Below are positions 34,107-44,144 of a stretch of 64,000 bases of DNA, piece by piece; position 1 is the first letter of the stretch, and every line of letters begins with the position of its first letter. The stretch lies in contig QWDQ01000006.1 in NCBI GenBank assembly GCA_003868215.1, positions 1-64,000 of the forward strand. Reading direction: 5' to 3'. This DNA is from Pseudophaeomoniella oleicola. Taxonomy: Eukaryota; Ascomycota; Eurotiomycetes; Phaeomoniellales; Phaeomoniellaceae. The translations under genes were made by a program, and so were the position numbers. The notes under the pieces were generated by a model. That model saw only the letters and a program-made list of their open reading frames with translations. It was not told where the DNA came from and searched no databases.

Positions 34107-34662
34107 TCAAGTCGTGAGAGTTATCAGGCGACCGCTGCAACCTGGTGTGCAATCTGTCGGGTTCTTTGGATCGTAGTAATCTTCTTCATCTGTGAGATCA
34201 CTATCGTCATCTTGCACCTTCGTCTCCACAATATCCTTCATGGCGATATCTGCAGTTTCTTCGCCTTTGGCCTTTGAATCATCGCCGGCACCTTTGAATG
34301 CATTCTTAAACCCCCCTTTCTTGAACCCGCCTCCACTAGTCTTGCCAGTAGCAGTGCCCAGCTTAATACTCATCATCGGACCTTTGTCCTCTTTGGCTTT
34401 CGGCTGAGCTTGTCGCTGCATCTCCTTCATCTCCTTGAGACGTTTCTTGTGCTGATGATCGTACGACGATTCGTGTGCTTCGAATTCATTTTGTCTTGAG
34501 TAACCCTTCTGGCAGAGAGAACAAAAGAATGCGCTACGTGCTGCCTTCGCCGACTCTGTTTTCGCAGAGGGCAGGGTAAAGCCTCGCTATAACCGCGACC
34601 CATGTCAGTAACATGAAGACTTGTGTGGGCATATCTGGGAGAGCATGACGTACAGGAGCCAT
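34107..34662 (-). CDS. Small C2H2 zinc-finger protein (U1/GPATCH8-like finger), fungal
   Basis: Two exons on the minus strand, 34662-34654 (only Met-Ala-Pro) and 34586-34107, with a 67-bp intron, encode 162 aa. One matrin-like C2H2 finger is seen near the N-terminus, FFCSLCQKGYSRQNEF then HESSYDHQHKK, i.e. C-x2-C-x12-H-x5-H. A Lys/Glu-rich helix follows, then a Gly/Lys-rich segment (GGGFKKGGFKNAF) and an acidic patch (DDDSDLTDEEDYYDP). The finger type is usually found in RNA-processing factors, so a nuclear RNA-related role is likely. The exact orthologue is not known. It is divergent from MCP1. Confidence 0.82.
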
Positions 34663-35033
34663 GTTCAACAACTCAGACGTGACTTAGAGCTTGTTGAAGC
34701 ATCCTATCTCTGTAATATCTCAAATGTACAGAGATGACGAGTGTCAGTTGTGGTCAATGAACGTTGTCGTCGAGGATTAACAACATTGCAAATGCAGTCG
34801 GACTGGTTGGAAGTTCGACAAGTGGTCCCGCAAGGTTCCTGGAGATGATCGACGTCGATTGGTCCGTGCGGGAACATCGATATCATGATTCCTTTTCCGG
34901 AGATGAAGAAAAAACCCAAGATCTTCAGGGGGCAGAGAATACCCTAAAGTCCTGAGAAGAACATACCGCTGTCCTTTTCATACTCATACAAGAGTTCGAG
35001 GACCGGCTTATTCGCGAGCCTTGAACCGTGGCC
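34663..35033. promoter_or_regulatory. Divergent promoter between the C2H2 gene and MCP1
   Basis: 371 bp between starts. No known operator was recognised. Confidence 0.5.
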
Positions 35034-35999
35034 ATGGCAGATCGCCATGAGCATGCGAACTACATCTCTCCGGCTTCGATGCCAATGCAAGAACTTGAAC
35101 CATCCCCTGTTGAAGAGACGTTCCCCCAAGATCCAGATTTCGACGAGGAAAAGTTGAATCCTTATTTCCCATCCGAACCGCCTACAACTTCATATACGAG
35201 CGACAGCAACGCCTCGACCTCGACTCTTGGCTTCTCCTCCACATCCATCTCACGGGTTCTCCAAGCGCTCCAGAAATACTCCACCTATCCGTTTCTTGCC
35301 TATACGACATTACACATAACCAATACTTCATTCATACCTCTCGCAACCCGCAACCTTCATTCTGCAGATTCATACCTCCTGCTTACTCGCCCATATTATC
35401 AGTCCGCCGTGCTCGAGAAAGCGGTTATCTTCGCTCCGATCGCCGTTCATGTCTTCAGTGGCATCGCTCTCCGAATCTACCGGCGCCGCGTGATAGCACG
35501 GAGGCATGGCGCAGAGACCTACCAGGAAAGAAGACGCATACCATGGCCGAAGTTGAGCCTACAATCCGCATTGGGCTATCTAATGTACCCGATGGTAGTT
35601 GCGCACGTGTACGTGAACCGGATATTACCACTAAATGAAGAGGGTAGTAGTTCCGGCGTCGGACTACGATACGTGGCGCATGGATTCGCAAGACACCCTT
35701 GGATAGCAAACTTGGGATATATGTTGTTCGTCAGTGTTGCAAGTTGGCACATCGTCGGCGGAACCGCCAAATGGTTGAGACTCAGCAAAGAATATGTCGC
35801 CATTGGCGGTGAGTATGGGCAGAGACAACGGAGAAGAAGGGGTTGGATCGTTGATGGACTTTGCGCTGCTTTCACCCTGATGTGGTTAGCTGGAGGGTTG
35901 GGCATCGTGGGCAGGGGAGGTGCCGGTTCAGGGTGGGAGGCTAGAGGTTGGGATAAGTTATATCATAAAGTGCCGGTGTTTGGAGATTGGCTGACATGA
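35034..35999 (+). CDS. MCP1: Mcp1-like mitochondrial outer-membrane protein (DUF1691)
   Basis: A single exon of 321 aa, starting at the ATG in the context GCCATGG. The N-terminal 75 residues are acidic/Ser-rich and presumably cytosolic. Five hydrophobic helices then follow the DUF1691 pattern: YPFLAYTTLHITNTSFIPL, then FAPIAVHVFSGIALRIYRR, LGYLMYPMVVAHVYVNRI, LGYMLFVSVASWHIVGG and a last one near FTLMWLAGGLGIVG. Conserved His residues in the helices (HITN, HVFSG, HVYV, WHIV) suggest a haem-binding or cytochrome-b-like fold. Yeast Mcp1 works with Vps13 in lipid supply to mitochondria and suppresses ERMES loss. It converges on the F-box-like gene with 85 bp between stops. Confidence 0.88.
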   Translation: MADRHEHANYISPASMPMQELEPSPVEETFPQDPDFDEEKLNPYFPSEPPTTSYTSDSNASTSTLGFSSTSISRVLQALQKYSTYPFLAYTTLHITNTSFIPLATRNLHSADSYLLLTRPYYQSAVLEKAVIFAPIAVHVFSGIALRIYRRRVIARRHGAETYQERRRIPWPKLSLQSALGYLMYPMVVAHVYVNRILPLNEEGSSSGVGLRYVAHGFARHPWIANLGYMLFVSVASWHIVGGTAKWLRLSKEYVAIGGEYGQRQRRRRGWIVDGLCAAFTLMWLAGGLGIVGRGGAGSGWEARGWDKLYHKVPVFGDWLT

Positions 36000-36084
36000 T
36001 AAATGACGACGAGTCCTGTTTTTTTCTCTATAAATGATTAATCTTTGTAATAGACTGGGCTTCAATGTTCCACTTGATTCTATT

Positions 36085-37347
36085 TCAAAATGCCATCGGT
36101 ACAGGATCCCAATATCTCCAGCTCAGAGAGCAGCGCAGCGCCGAATGTTTCGGTTGAGGTATCGACTTCCCAATTTCTACTTTGCCGTCAATCCCCTCGA
36201 TGTCCATATACCTATAGAAACAAATCGAATTCAAGAGCGCGAACGAGTTTGCTTGTTGGTCCAAAGATTCGTATATTTGCATGTATCCGGAGACCTCATC
36301 ATCAGCGAACAAGCATAATGACCGAGTCGAAGGTGGCACGATGCTCAACATATTTGGATCCATTCCAAACCAGGCCAAAACGATGTCTTCGACGGTGATG
36401 CACGACTGAATGAGCTCGGCAACATTCTGCACAATGTCTTTCCCCAGAACCATGTTTGCTGTGATCGACAGGGATGTCAGAAACTTCGAGTGAGTTCCTC
36501 GGAGAGCTTCAAGCATACCGCTAGTGATGAGGGTACATGCATCTCGGAACGGATCGTACAACTCGCAGATTGAGATGCGCTTAAGAGGCCGAAGCTGGCT
36601 CAACACATGCGGTGTTAGGGATTGCACTATAGGTTGTCCACGAAACCCCGATCTCTGATGAAACTCATGATCCTTCGGAGGGCCGGTGATCTTCAGCTCC
36701 TCGAGCCTCGGAAGGCATCCAAGGATCCCGAGAGTTTCTTGGGGTGATGTAACTGAAAAGCCACTGAAGTGAAAGCACTTCAGAGATCCGAAATGGGAGA
36801 GAAGAGTCAGCGGGTTCTTCTCGATGCCTAACTGAAACGACTCCAACTGGTCGTAATTCTCTTTGGTCCAATGGAATAATTCTTGTATCACGTCACATGT
36901 AGCGCTTTTGCTTCTGTCTGTTGGTTTGAGGATAGCTAGATGCTTGACTTGCCGACCAATCTGGTGTAACGCCTGAATTATGGTCCTCATTTCTTGAACA
37001 CAAGGATGGGTTGCCAAAATGAGTCCATCCTTCGCCATTTGTCCGAGGAATGGGATGATTCTTCTGATATCGGTTTCGAAAATCCTGACAGTGATGTCTG
37101 TCACAAGGGGAAAGTAGAAGGAATCGGCGTTTCTTGAGAACGAGATTAACTCGTCTTGGTGATCAAAAAAGAGCGGCTGGCGGTAAACAACATCTTTAGC
37201 TTCTCTGCTGATCTGTTTCGAAGTCTCTAACATCGGCAAGAGGTCTCTCGCTGAGCTGCGAGCAACCGATTCGTAGACCTCACGACGCATTTCCAACGGG
37301 AGACCAAGAAATGTTGGGTCTGGGGGTGGGCATAGACTTCCGTCCAT
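36085..37347 (-). CDS. F-box-like / LRR-like fungal protein
   Basis: A single exon of 420 aa. The N-terminal FLGLPLEMRREVYESVA resembles a fungal F-box (LPxElrxxIY). The rest looks like degenerate leucine-rich repeats (LKCFHFSGFSVTSPQETL, LPRLEELKITGPP, LRPLKRISICELYDP). This layout is common in the large families of fungal F-box proteins that pick substrates for SCF ubiquitin ligases. No orthologue is recognised; the target is unknown. F-box membership is an inference from the short N-terminal motif. Confidence 0.75.
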   Translation of the reverse strand: MDGSLCPPPDPTFLGLPLEMRREVYESVARSSARDLLPMLETSKQISREAKDVVYRQPLFFDHQDELISFSRNADSFYFPLVTDITVRIFETDIRRIIPFLGQMAKDGLILATHPCVQEMRTIIQALHQIGRQVKHLAILKPTDRSKSATCDVIQELFHWTKENYDQLESFQLGIEKNPLTLLSHFGSLKCFHFSGFSVTSPQETLGILGCLPRLEELKITGPPKDHEFHQRSGFRGQPIVQSLTPHVLSQLRPLKRISICELYDPFRDACTLITSGMLEALRGTHSKFLTSLSITANMVLGKDIVQNVAELIQSCITVEDIVLAWFGMDPNMLSIVPPSTRSLCLFADDEVSGYMQIYESLDQQANSFALLNSICFYRYMDIEGIDGKVEIGKSIPQPKHSALRCSLSWRYWDPVPMAF

Positions 37348-39644
37348 CTCGGGGTGTGAACTGGACGAGGAAGAGCGTGAGGACGAAGTATACTGAGAGA
37401 GCTGAGACTACGCTGTAGGGCCATCCTGGGTATCTCATGGAAGATATATAATCAATTCTCCTACACCGTGGGTGACCATGGAATACTCTTTTGACTTTCA
37501 GCGACAAAAGGGTTGCCCTTTTGTCTCGATGTTGAAACCAAGGCCTCTTCGGAAGGAGAGTCTGCTGTCAGCAACATCCACATGGAGGCGAACATGGCAC
37601 AGTAGACGGTGGTATCTGCCGCGCAATGCAGATCTGCCATGTTTAAAAGTGTTGAGAAGCAAAGGAAACTACCGTTGACGGCTAGGAGACGAAATTGAGT
37701 GACACTGTACCTGGCAATAACTGGCAAAAGCGTGGTGTGATAGGCCATATGACTGCGGCAAGGGCATGACAAGAACACAAAGGTCACCCGTTCTCCGATC
37801 AGGAACGGATCTCGCCGCCATGTTCGATGCTTCCGGCATCCGGCTTGTTGGCCCTGCAACAGCGGGTTAATCATCCAATGAACAGACCGATGAACTCCTA
37901 CTGTCATCGCTTGGACAGACTGCTAGCACGTTGGGGTAAGGTGATCCGTGCTAACTGATATCAAGCTTCGGAATGGCCCGTGGCTTCCACATGGAGGCCA
38001 TGCACACAGGGATGACAGAGGTTGCAAGATGGTCGGAGTAATGATAATGAAAGGGTTAGATGTAAGTTGGGCTATTGAAACCGGGTTTGCGTGCCCAAGG
38101 GAACGCCACCCTCGTCAAAGAGGAGGGTCATTCCGGCGACTAGAAATAGGAAAGGCAACGTTGTCGCGTAACAACAGCTGGATCAGACCCTGAAGTGGCA
38201 GACGGCTTCATGGGAGACTGTATGAGGTATGGTGAGAAGCGGGTGAAGGTTGGTACACTAGCATAAGGCCCAGACCCGCTACCGTGTTATTACAGTGTTT
38301 CCATATCCTGTATAGGTGCAAGCATGTCAGCCTGGAGGGGAGTTCGCGCGGAAGATCCCTTCATCGCTCGATTTGCATGAGGGTGAAAAGTAAAGATGTC
38401 AGAATAAACCGGAAATCTGGGTTTGAGATCAATCAATTTAATCCACTCACACGGAAAGCGGATTCAACCGTACGACGAAGTTTATCGTGCGTGCCTCTTC
38501 CAATCTGCCAACCACCGCAAGGGATCTAGACCGATATACTTTGCATGTAACCCATGGATCTAGGACCGACAATGTCGCTTATCTTGAGGCTATTCTCCTG
38601 GCGGTTGTATCCGACCTCCGGCCCGTTACGGCGGTTGATCGTCGTGGTGCCTCGATCTCATCTCCTTTACGGCAGGGATATCTTAAAGATGACACTCTGA
38701 GGGCAAGCACATGCCAATTGAGACCTCTTTTTCTTGCACAGACGGTGAGCCGGGAAGTGCTCTTTACTATCGACGGTGCAGGCAGGCGTGACAATATGGA
38801 CCAAACCGCCCTCAGACCATGAAGAGCTGTTGCATGACCTGCGATGGGCACTCCGTGACGGGCATACCCGGGTGTTTCAGGGGATCATCACCCCTGTAGC
38901 GATCAGATGGCTCACTCCATTGGTATATTGCAGCATTGTGGCTTGCAGCGAGCAAACTGCCATAGGGCGCTTCCATGTCCGTGCAACCACTAATGTACAA
39001 TTGTGATCACTCACATCCAATAACTGGCTGCAATCAGTGATCTGGCAAATATTTCCTGTTCACCTCACCATATGGATCGTGGGCTATCTGACTTTCGGAC
39101 CTGCCTAATCAGACAACTCTCCGAGTTACGTCTACATAGGGCCGACGACAGAAAAGTATCTCCCATACATGAATCAAGATCTTTACCGAGATTCAGTCGC
39201 GCAACCGCGTGACAATGAATGTGGTTGTAGATACAACCTGCATATACCGACGTCGACAAGCGCTTAGATCTGTACCGTCGGGCTAATAGAAGTATTACCT
39301 GATGACACCATGCATACATTCCGAGATGGTGTGCAGTCCCATGTATCTGGACTAAGATTAAGTCCATGATCAGGTATACATAACGTCGAGTCGACTTGTG
39401 ATACGTCGGACCTCGGCATTAAGAGATACTCTCCAATCTCGTGAGCTATGATACTTCGCTTTGAACGAGGGCAGTTCAAGAACATAGAATACTTCTTATT
39501 GCGGCCCGAGGTCATTTGGCTAGAACGAGTACCTAGCTCCGGAATCCTCCCAACATAATGCACAGCAATTGTTTAGCAAATGCCTAGAATATACAAAGAC
39601 GCAACGGCGCAGGTTCAGGACAAAAGGTAGACTTAAACCACAAA
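37348..39644. other. Gene-free region, 2.3 kb
   Basis: Between the F-box-like gene start and the PDB1 stop. The sequence is of mixed composition, without repeats I can see. Open frames up to 148 codons (37461-37907, minus) do not resemble any family. It could hold a fast-evolving or non-coding gene, but nothing supports one. Confidence 0.45.
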
Positions 39645-40943
39645 CTAGACCTTCAACAACTTCGCTGCGTAGCTGGTGATGGTGTCTACCTGCGGGAAGC
39701 TCATCTCCTCCAACTTCTGTGCGTAAGGTGTAGGTACCTCGGCACCAGTGACTCTGAGCGCTGGTGCTTCCAAGTAGTCGAAGCAGTATTCCATCGACAA
39801 TGCAAGGATCTCGGAGCCAACGCCAAAGGCTGGGAAACCTGACTCTACTGCCAACAATCGGCCAGTCTTCTTCACAGATTTAATGATAGCCTCAACATCC
39901 ATCGGTTTGACCGACCGTAAGTTGATGACCTCAGCATCAACTCCGTATTTGCTCTTCAATTCTTCAGCTGCACTTAAGCTCAGGCCGACGCATCGTGAGA
40001 GAGTTACGATAGTCAAGTCCTTTCCGGGACGTTCGATCTTGGCCTTGCCGAATGGAATGACGAAATCATCTCGCTGAACTTCCTCGCTGACAGGGAAAGA
40101 CTGTCCATAAAGCAGCCTAATCAATTCGTTAGAAACTTCAAACGCCAAGAGAAAGACCTTTCTTACTCGTTTTCAAGAACGACGACGGGGTTGGGATCAC
40201 GAATGGCAGCTTTCAACAGGCCCTTGGCATCTTCGGCGCTCCATGGCGAGACAACCTTCAAGCCTGGAATACTTCCATACCAAGCAGAGTAATCTTGAGA
40301 GTGCTGGGCAGCGACACCGGCTGCAAAACCGTTGGGACCTCTAAATGTGATGTTGCAAGGTTGAATACCACCGGACATGTAGTGTGTTTTGGCAGCGGAG
40401 TTGATAATTTGATCGATCGCTTGCATAGCGAAATTGAATGTCATGAATTCGCACTGGCGTAATTGTGAGTCTCGAACTTGCCGGTCGTAGTTTGGGGGTA
40501 GAACTCACCACAGGGTGTAAACCATTCAGAGCGGCACCAACGGTCAAACCAGCAAAACCCGATTCAGTGATCGGGCTGTCGATGACTCTCCTGGGTCCAA
40601 ACCGATCAAGAAGGCCCTTAGTTACTTTGTATCTGCAGTGCAAGATATATTAATCTTTATTCTTGTGTGAACCGTCCACTGTTTCGGGAAAAGCTTACGC
40701 TCCGTTGTACTGCGCAACTTCTTCACCCAAAACGAAGACCTTTGGATTCGCCTCCAATTCTTCTGCCAGCGCCTCATTCAGCGCATCACGAACAGTCATT
40801 TCTTTGACACCGCTTGGGGTGGCATAACTTCGTATTCTAGCGGTTTGTGCCGATACAACAGGAGCGAACGATGATCGGATCGTAGGAGTCGTCCTTTGCG
40901 ACAAAAGGCGAGAAGCCGGTCTAAACAGCCTTGCTGCAGCCAT
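39645..40943 (-). CDS. PDB1: Pyruvate dehydrogenase E1 component, beta subunit, mitochondrial
   Basis: Four exons on the minus strand, 40943-40699, 40632-40509, 40453-40167 and 40116-39645, encode 375 aa. Residues 1-40 form a mitochondrial presequence ([18 protein letters not shown]). The transketolase-like pyrimidine-binding domain follows: [46 protein letters not shown], and [20 protein letters not shown]. The C-terminal domain includes VVVLENELLYG and [16 protein letters not shown]. As part of the E1 heterotetramer it decarboxylates pyruvate with thiamine diphosphate in the matrix. The frame stays open 72 codons upstream, but the presequence argues for the start given. The call is firm. 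Confidence 0.97.
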
Positions 40944-43900
40944 TTCGACAATATATGTGTAGCAAATAACAGGAAACAAAGAAGCAGAAGATTGATTGAC
41001 TGTTCGAGATGCGAATTGGCCCGGTTGAAGCAGGGGAGCGAGCCTCAATCTTTTGGGGAGAGGAAGCTTTTGCGGCGGGTTGGAACTAGAGCTTCGGACA
41101 AATTCGTTCAGATTTGTTGTTGAGCTCCAACTAGTCTCCAATCGATTTCCGCGAGCCAAGACAATTTGACCGTCGGTCTCCGTTGGCTGCCGTATTCCCC
41201 GATTTGGTCTAACATCAAAATGTTATCTCCGGAAGTTGCCAATTAATAGTGTGCATCGTGAAGAGGGAGTCTCTACAGCTCCTCGTGGTTGACTACATAA
41301 CTTACCTAGGGTAGGTAGCTATGCAGAGAAATACAGCATATCCAGAACTTGTTATCCTATGTTAGACCTTACGATGGTATGTGAGTACCCAAGTGAGAGA
41401 TGAATAATGTAGTGAGTTTATATCTTATACTACGTAGAAACATCTGTCTTAACATCCTACATGTTGAGTTTTGCCAAACCAGTAATCACGATGCAGATGC
41501 AGCAAAGCCAAGATATGAAGATACAGTGGTCTATCTCAGACCTGTTAGTGAAAGTCATGCGCAGTCTTTTGCCAATCAATTCTGGTGAGTTCTTTGGCAA
41601 CTTGGGTATACGATCTCGCTCTCGACTGGCGTCAATGAGGATTTGAAGCACGTCGAGCAAACTCGAGCCTGAATACTATATTCAATGCATCACTGCCAGA
41701 GTGCTACTTTGAGTTGGGAAGTGTAGGTAGATAATTCAAGTGATCGGGGATGCTCAACTACTGGAGTTTTATCATGCAGCTGTGCAGTATGGAGTCTCTG
41801 GAGCACCACAGGTGTTCCCACAGTCGCTTTATTGGTGACTAAGGCATGGGGAAGTAGCGGGGGTCCCAGCTCTATCAGATCACAGTCGAGCAGTTTACAT
41901 CCAAATTTCAGGGAAGACAATGCCAAGGCCAAAGAGATATCAGGAAGAAGTTGGATTATGATTGGTGCATGACCATCTCAAAGTATCTAGTATATATTAG
42001 ATTCCTACTATGTGAATTCCTACTATGTAACATGCTATGATGTAAGATCCTACTATGTAGATTCCTAGGGAGATTCCTATCATGTAGATTCCTAGACTTC
42101 TATCAGGCTGTTGGCTGATTACCATCCTTACGCCTGTTCTGAACCACGAAATCTTCTGTTGTGCGCCGATTCCTTTCTTTTGTCTTTTGCGACCGTTCTA
42201 TGTGTTACTGTTCATTCTGGCACTTTCATCTTTCCGGGCTGAGCCTTCTCGTTGATATCAGCGACGCGGCGTTTTACTGAGTTGGCTTAACCAACCCTCT
42301 TGCGCATCGTTGTTAATCTAATACGAAAGCAAGTCCAATGTCGAAGCCTATCCCATACCAATCAAGTTCTCAACTTTAACATATCAGGCTCTCTGTCCCC
42401 AACGTCATTTTGTTTTCCATCTCTAGATTCCTCGTTTTGACCCCTTTTCTACCGAAATAACGATCTTCCCGCTCTGGCAGATGGCGCGACGGCTGCTTCA
42501 ACGGTCTATTCATGCCGTTGAATCGTAGGCACCTACGTAAACGTTTACTGCTCCCGCCTCAAATCCAGAAGAAAGCATTGGATACTTGCTTAGGTAGGTA
42601 AGCACGGACATCAATCCTGTAGATCAAGCGCTCCGACCTTTGAACGACATTGTCTTTCTCTGTGTGTGGCCTAAGTGGGATTACTACAGTACGGTAATTA
42701 CATACCTTAGTATTCGGCTACCTACGTGGGGATCTTTGAGGATCGTGACATGATGGTGTTAGCGATCATTGTAATACTGTACGAGGTCTACTGAAATAGT
42801 ACAGGACTCACCAGGTGACTGTTCTGTAGGTCCCTATACTGCAGGGAGCAACCTCTTGTATCTACTGTAAGGTACACAGAGAGAGAAGTCTATCTTAGAA
42901 GCACGATCATACAGAAGAATGCAGTATGGAAGTTTCAGAGGAGAGATTTCTTGTCTCGCTGCATGAGACCAGAGATTGAGGCTAAGATTGGACAGACTTT
43001 TTTTGTTTTTTCGTTCCTGTTTCACAAACCCCTGAAACAGGCCTTACGTAGTACACCGTTGTACCGCCTGTACGCAGGGAGGCGCCAGTGAGGGAAACGC
43101 CACCTTTTCGTGCTTAGTGCCGAGGTAGTTATGACGATCAAACAGGGGTGGAGAAGACTAAAAATTTCTCCTCTTTGGAAATTCTTGACGATGGTACAAC
43201 AGTCGGGACTATGTAGGAGGCAGGCGAGCGACGAAAGAGACTTATTATAGAAAAATGAGATGTGTCTGCTGTTCAACGCACTCTGTCCCGTTAAGGTAGT
43301 GCCTACATTCAGAGGAACAAGAAGACTGGACTCCTGATCGTGGTCCAGGTAAAGAACCCTAGGTAGGAACAGTGTTTGTATCGTAAGTTACAGTAGGGGA
43401 ATCCTTTTAGTAGGGCGGGTACCTGAACGAACTAATTAGGGTCTCTGCTGAATTCTTGCTTGCTGCTCCTCGGCTCGTGCTCCAATGGGGCTGAACATCT
43501 TGATTGATGTCAACTGATTGGAATTGCTTTCGACAATCTTCTTTTTGTACTAACTACGGTGCTTCCAATTTTATTGTCAATCTTTCTACTACGTAGTACT
43601 ATTCTTCATCGAGATATCGCCATCTGCATTGATCGCTGCTCCTTCTTTTCGTTCGTGATAACTACGAGATCAGACCTCTCACACACTCTCTCTCTCTCTT
43701 CCCCCTGGTGGTGCATTGAGTTCGCTATTGACATTCTCGGTATCTTGTCATACTTGATCGATATCTTACCCCATTTTATCTACATCTACATACCTTGGGG
43801 TTTCACTCGCTTCCCACAAGAGAATTACTACTGAACAGGCCTTCAACGAACCGCTGCGTGGTTCGCGTTCCTTTCTTCACTGTCCTCGCTTCCTCCCTAC

Positions 43901-44144
43901 ATATTGGTGTGTCGATTCGACCCAAAAAGCTGCAAGCGAGCCAACATTCCTCCTAGCCACGCCGATTGAACACCCACCCCTGACTCCACTGAAAATCCGT
44001 TGATCGCGCAGATCGCAGGATCTACTCCCAGTGATCACGACACGACAACCGGTGTACCTCGCACTGACGAGCCCCATTCATAAAGATCGCAAGCATCCTG
44101 GTTGCTCGTCACTGCACATGCCACCACCTGCTCCGGTCTAAGCC
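40944..44144. promoter_or_regulatory. 3.2-kb divergent gene-free region between PDB1 and the MscS channel gene
   Basis: No gene is seen. It contains a decayed minisatellite (42000-42096), palindromes CTACGTAG (41430-41437) and TACTACGTAGTA (43587-43598), and a CT microsatellite near 43685-43700. The half next to the channel gene is pyrimidine-rich with several short upstream ATGs, so it is likely a long promoter and leader. Confidence 0.55.
42000..42096. repeat. Decayed minisatellite, unit about 15 bp (gattcctactatgta)
   Basis: Roughly six imperfect direct copies of gattcctactatgta, with spacing disturbed by small insertions and deletions. It is intergenic. The divergence among copies suggests an old array. 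Confidence 0.75.

Noticed and set aside
37461-37907. 148-codon minus-strand open frame upstream of the F-box-like gene
   Set aside because: Low-complexity look, no recognisable family, and no splice-linked extension seen.
40944-41159. 72-codon in-frame N-terminal extension of PDB1
   Set aside because: The Met at 40943 opens a typical mitochondrial presequence of usual length. The upstream part looks like leader.
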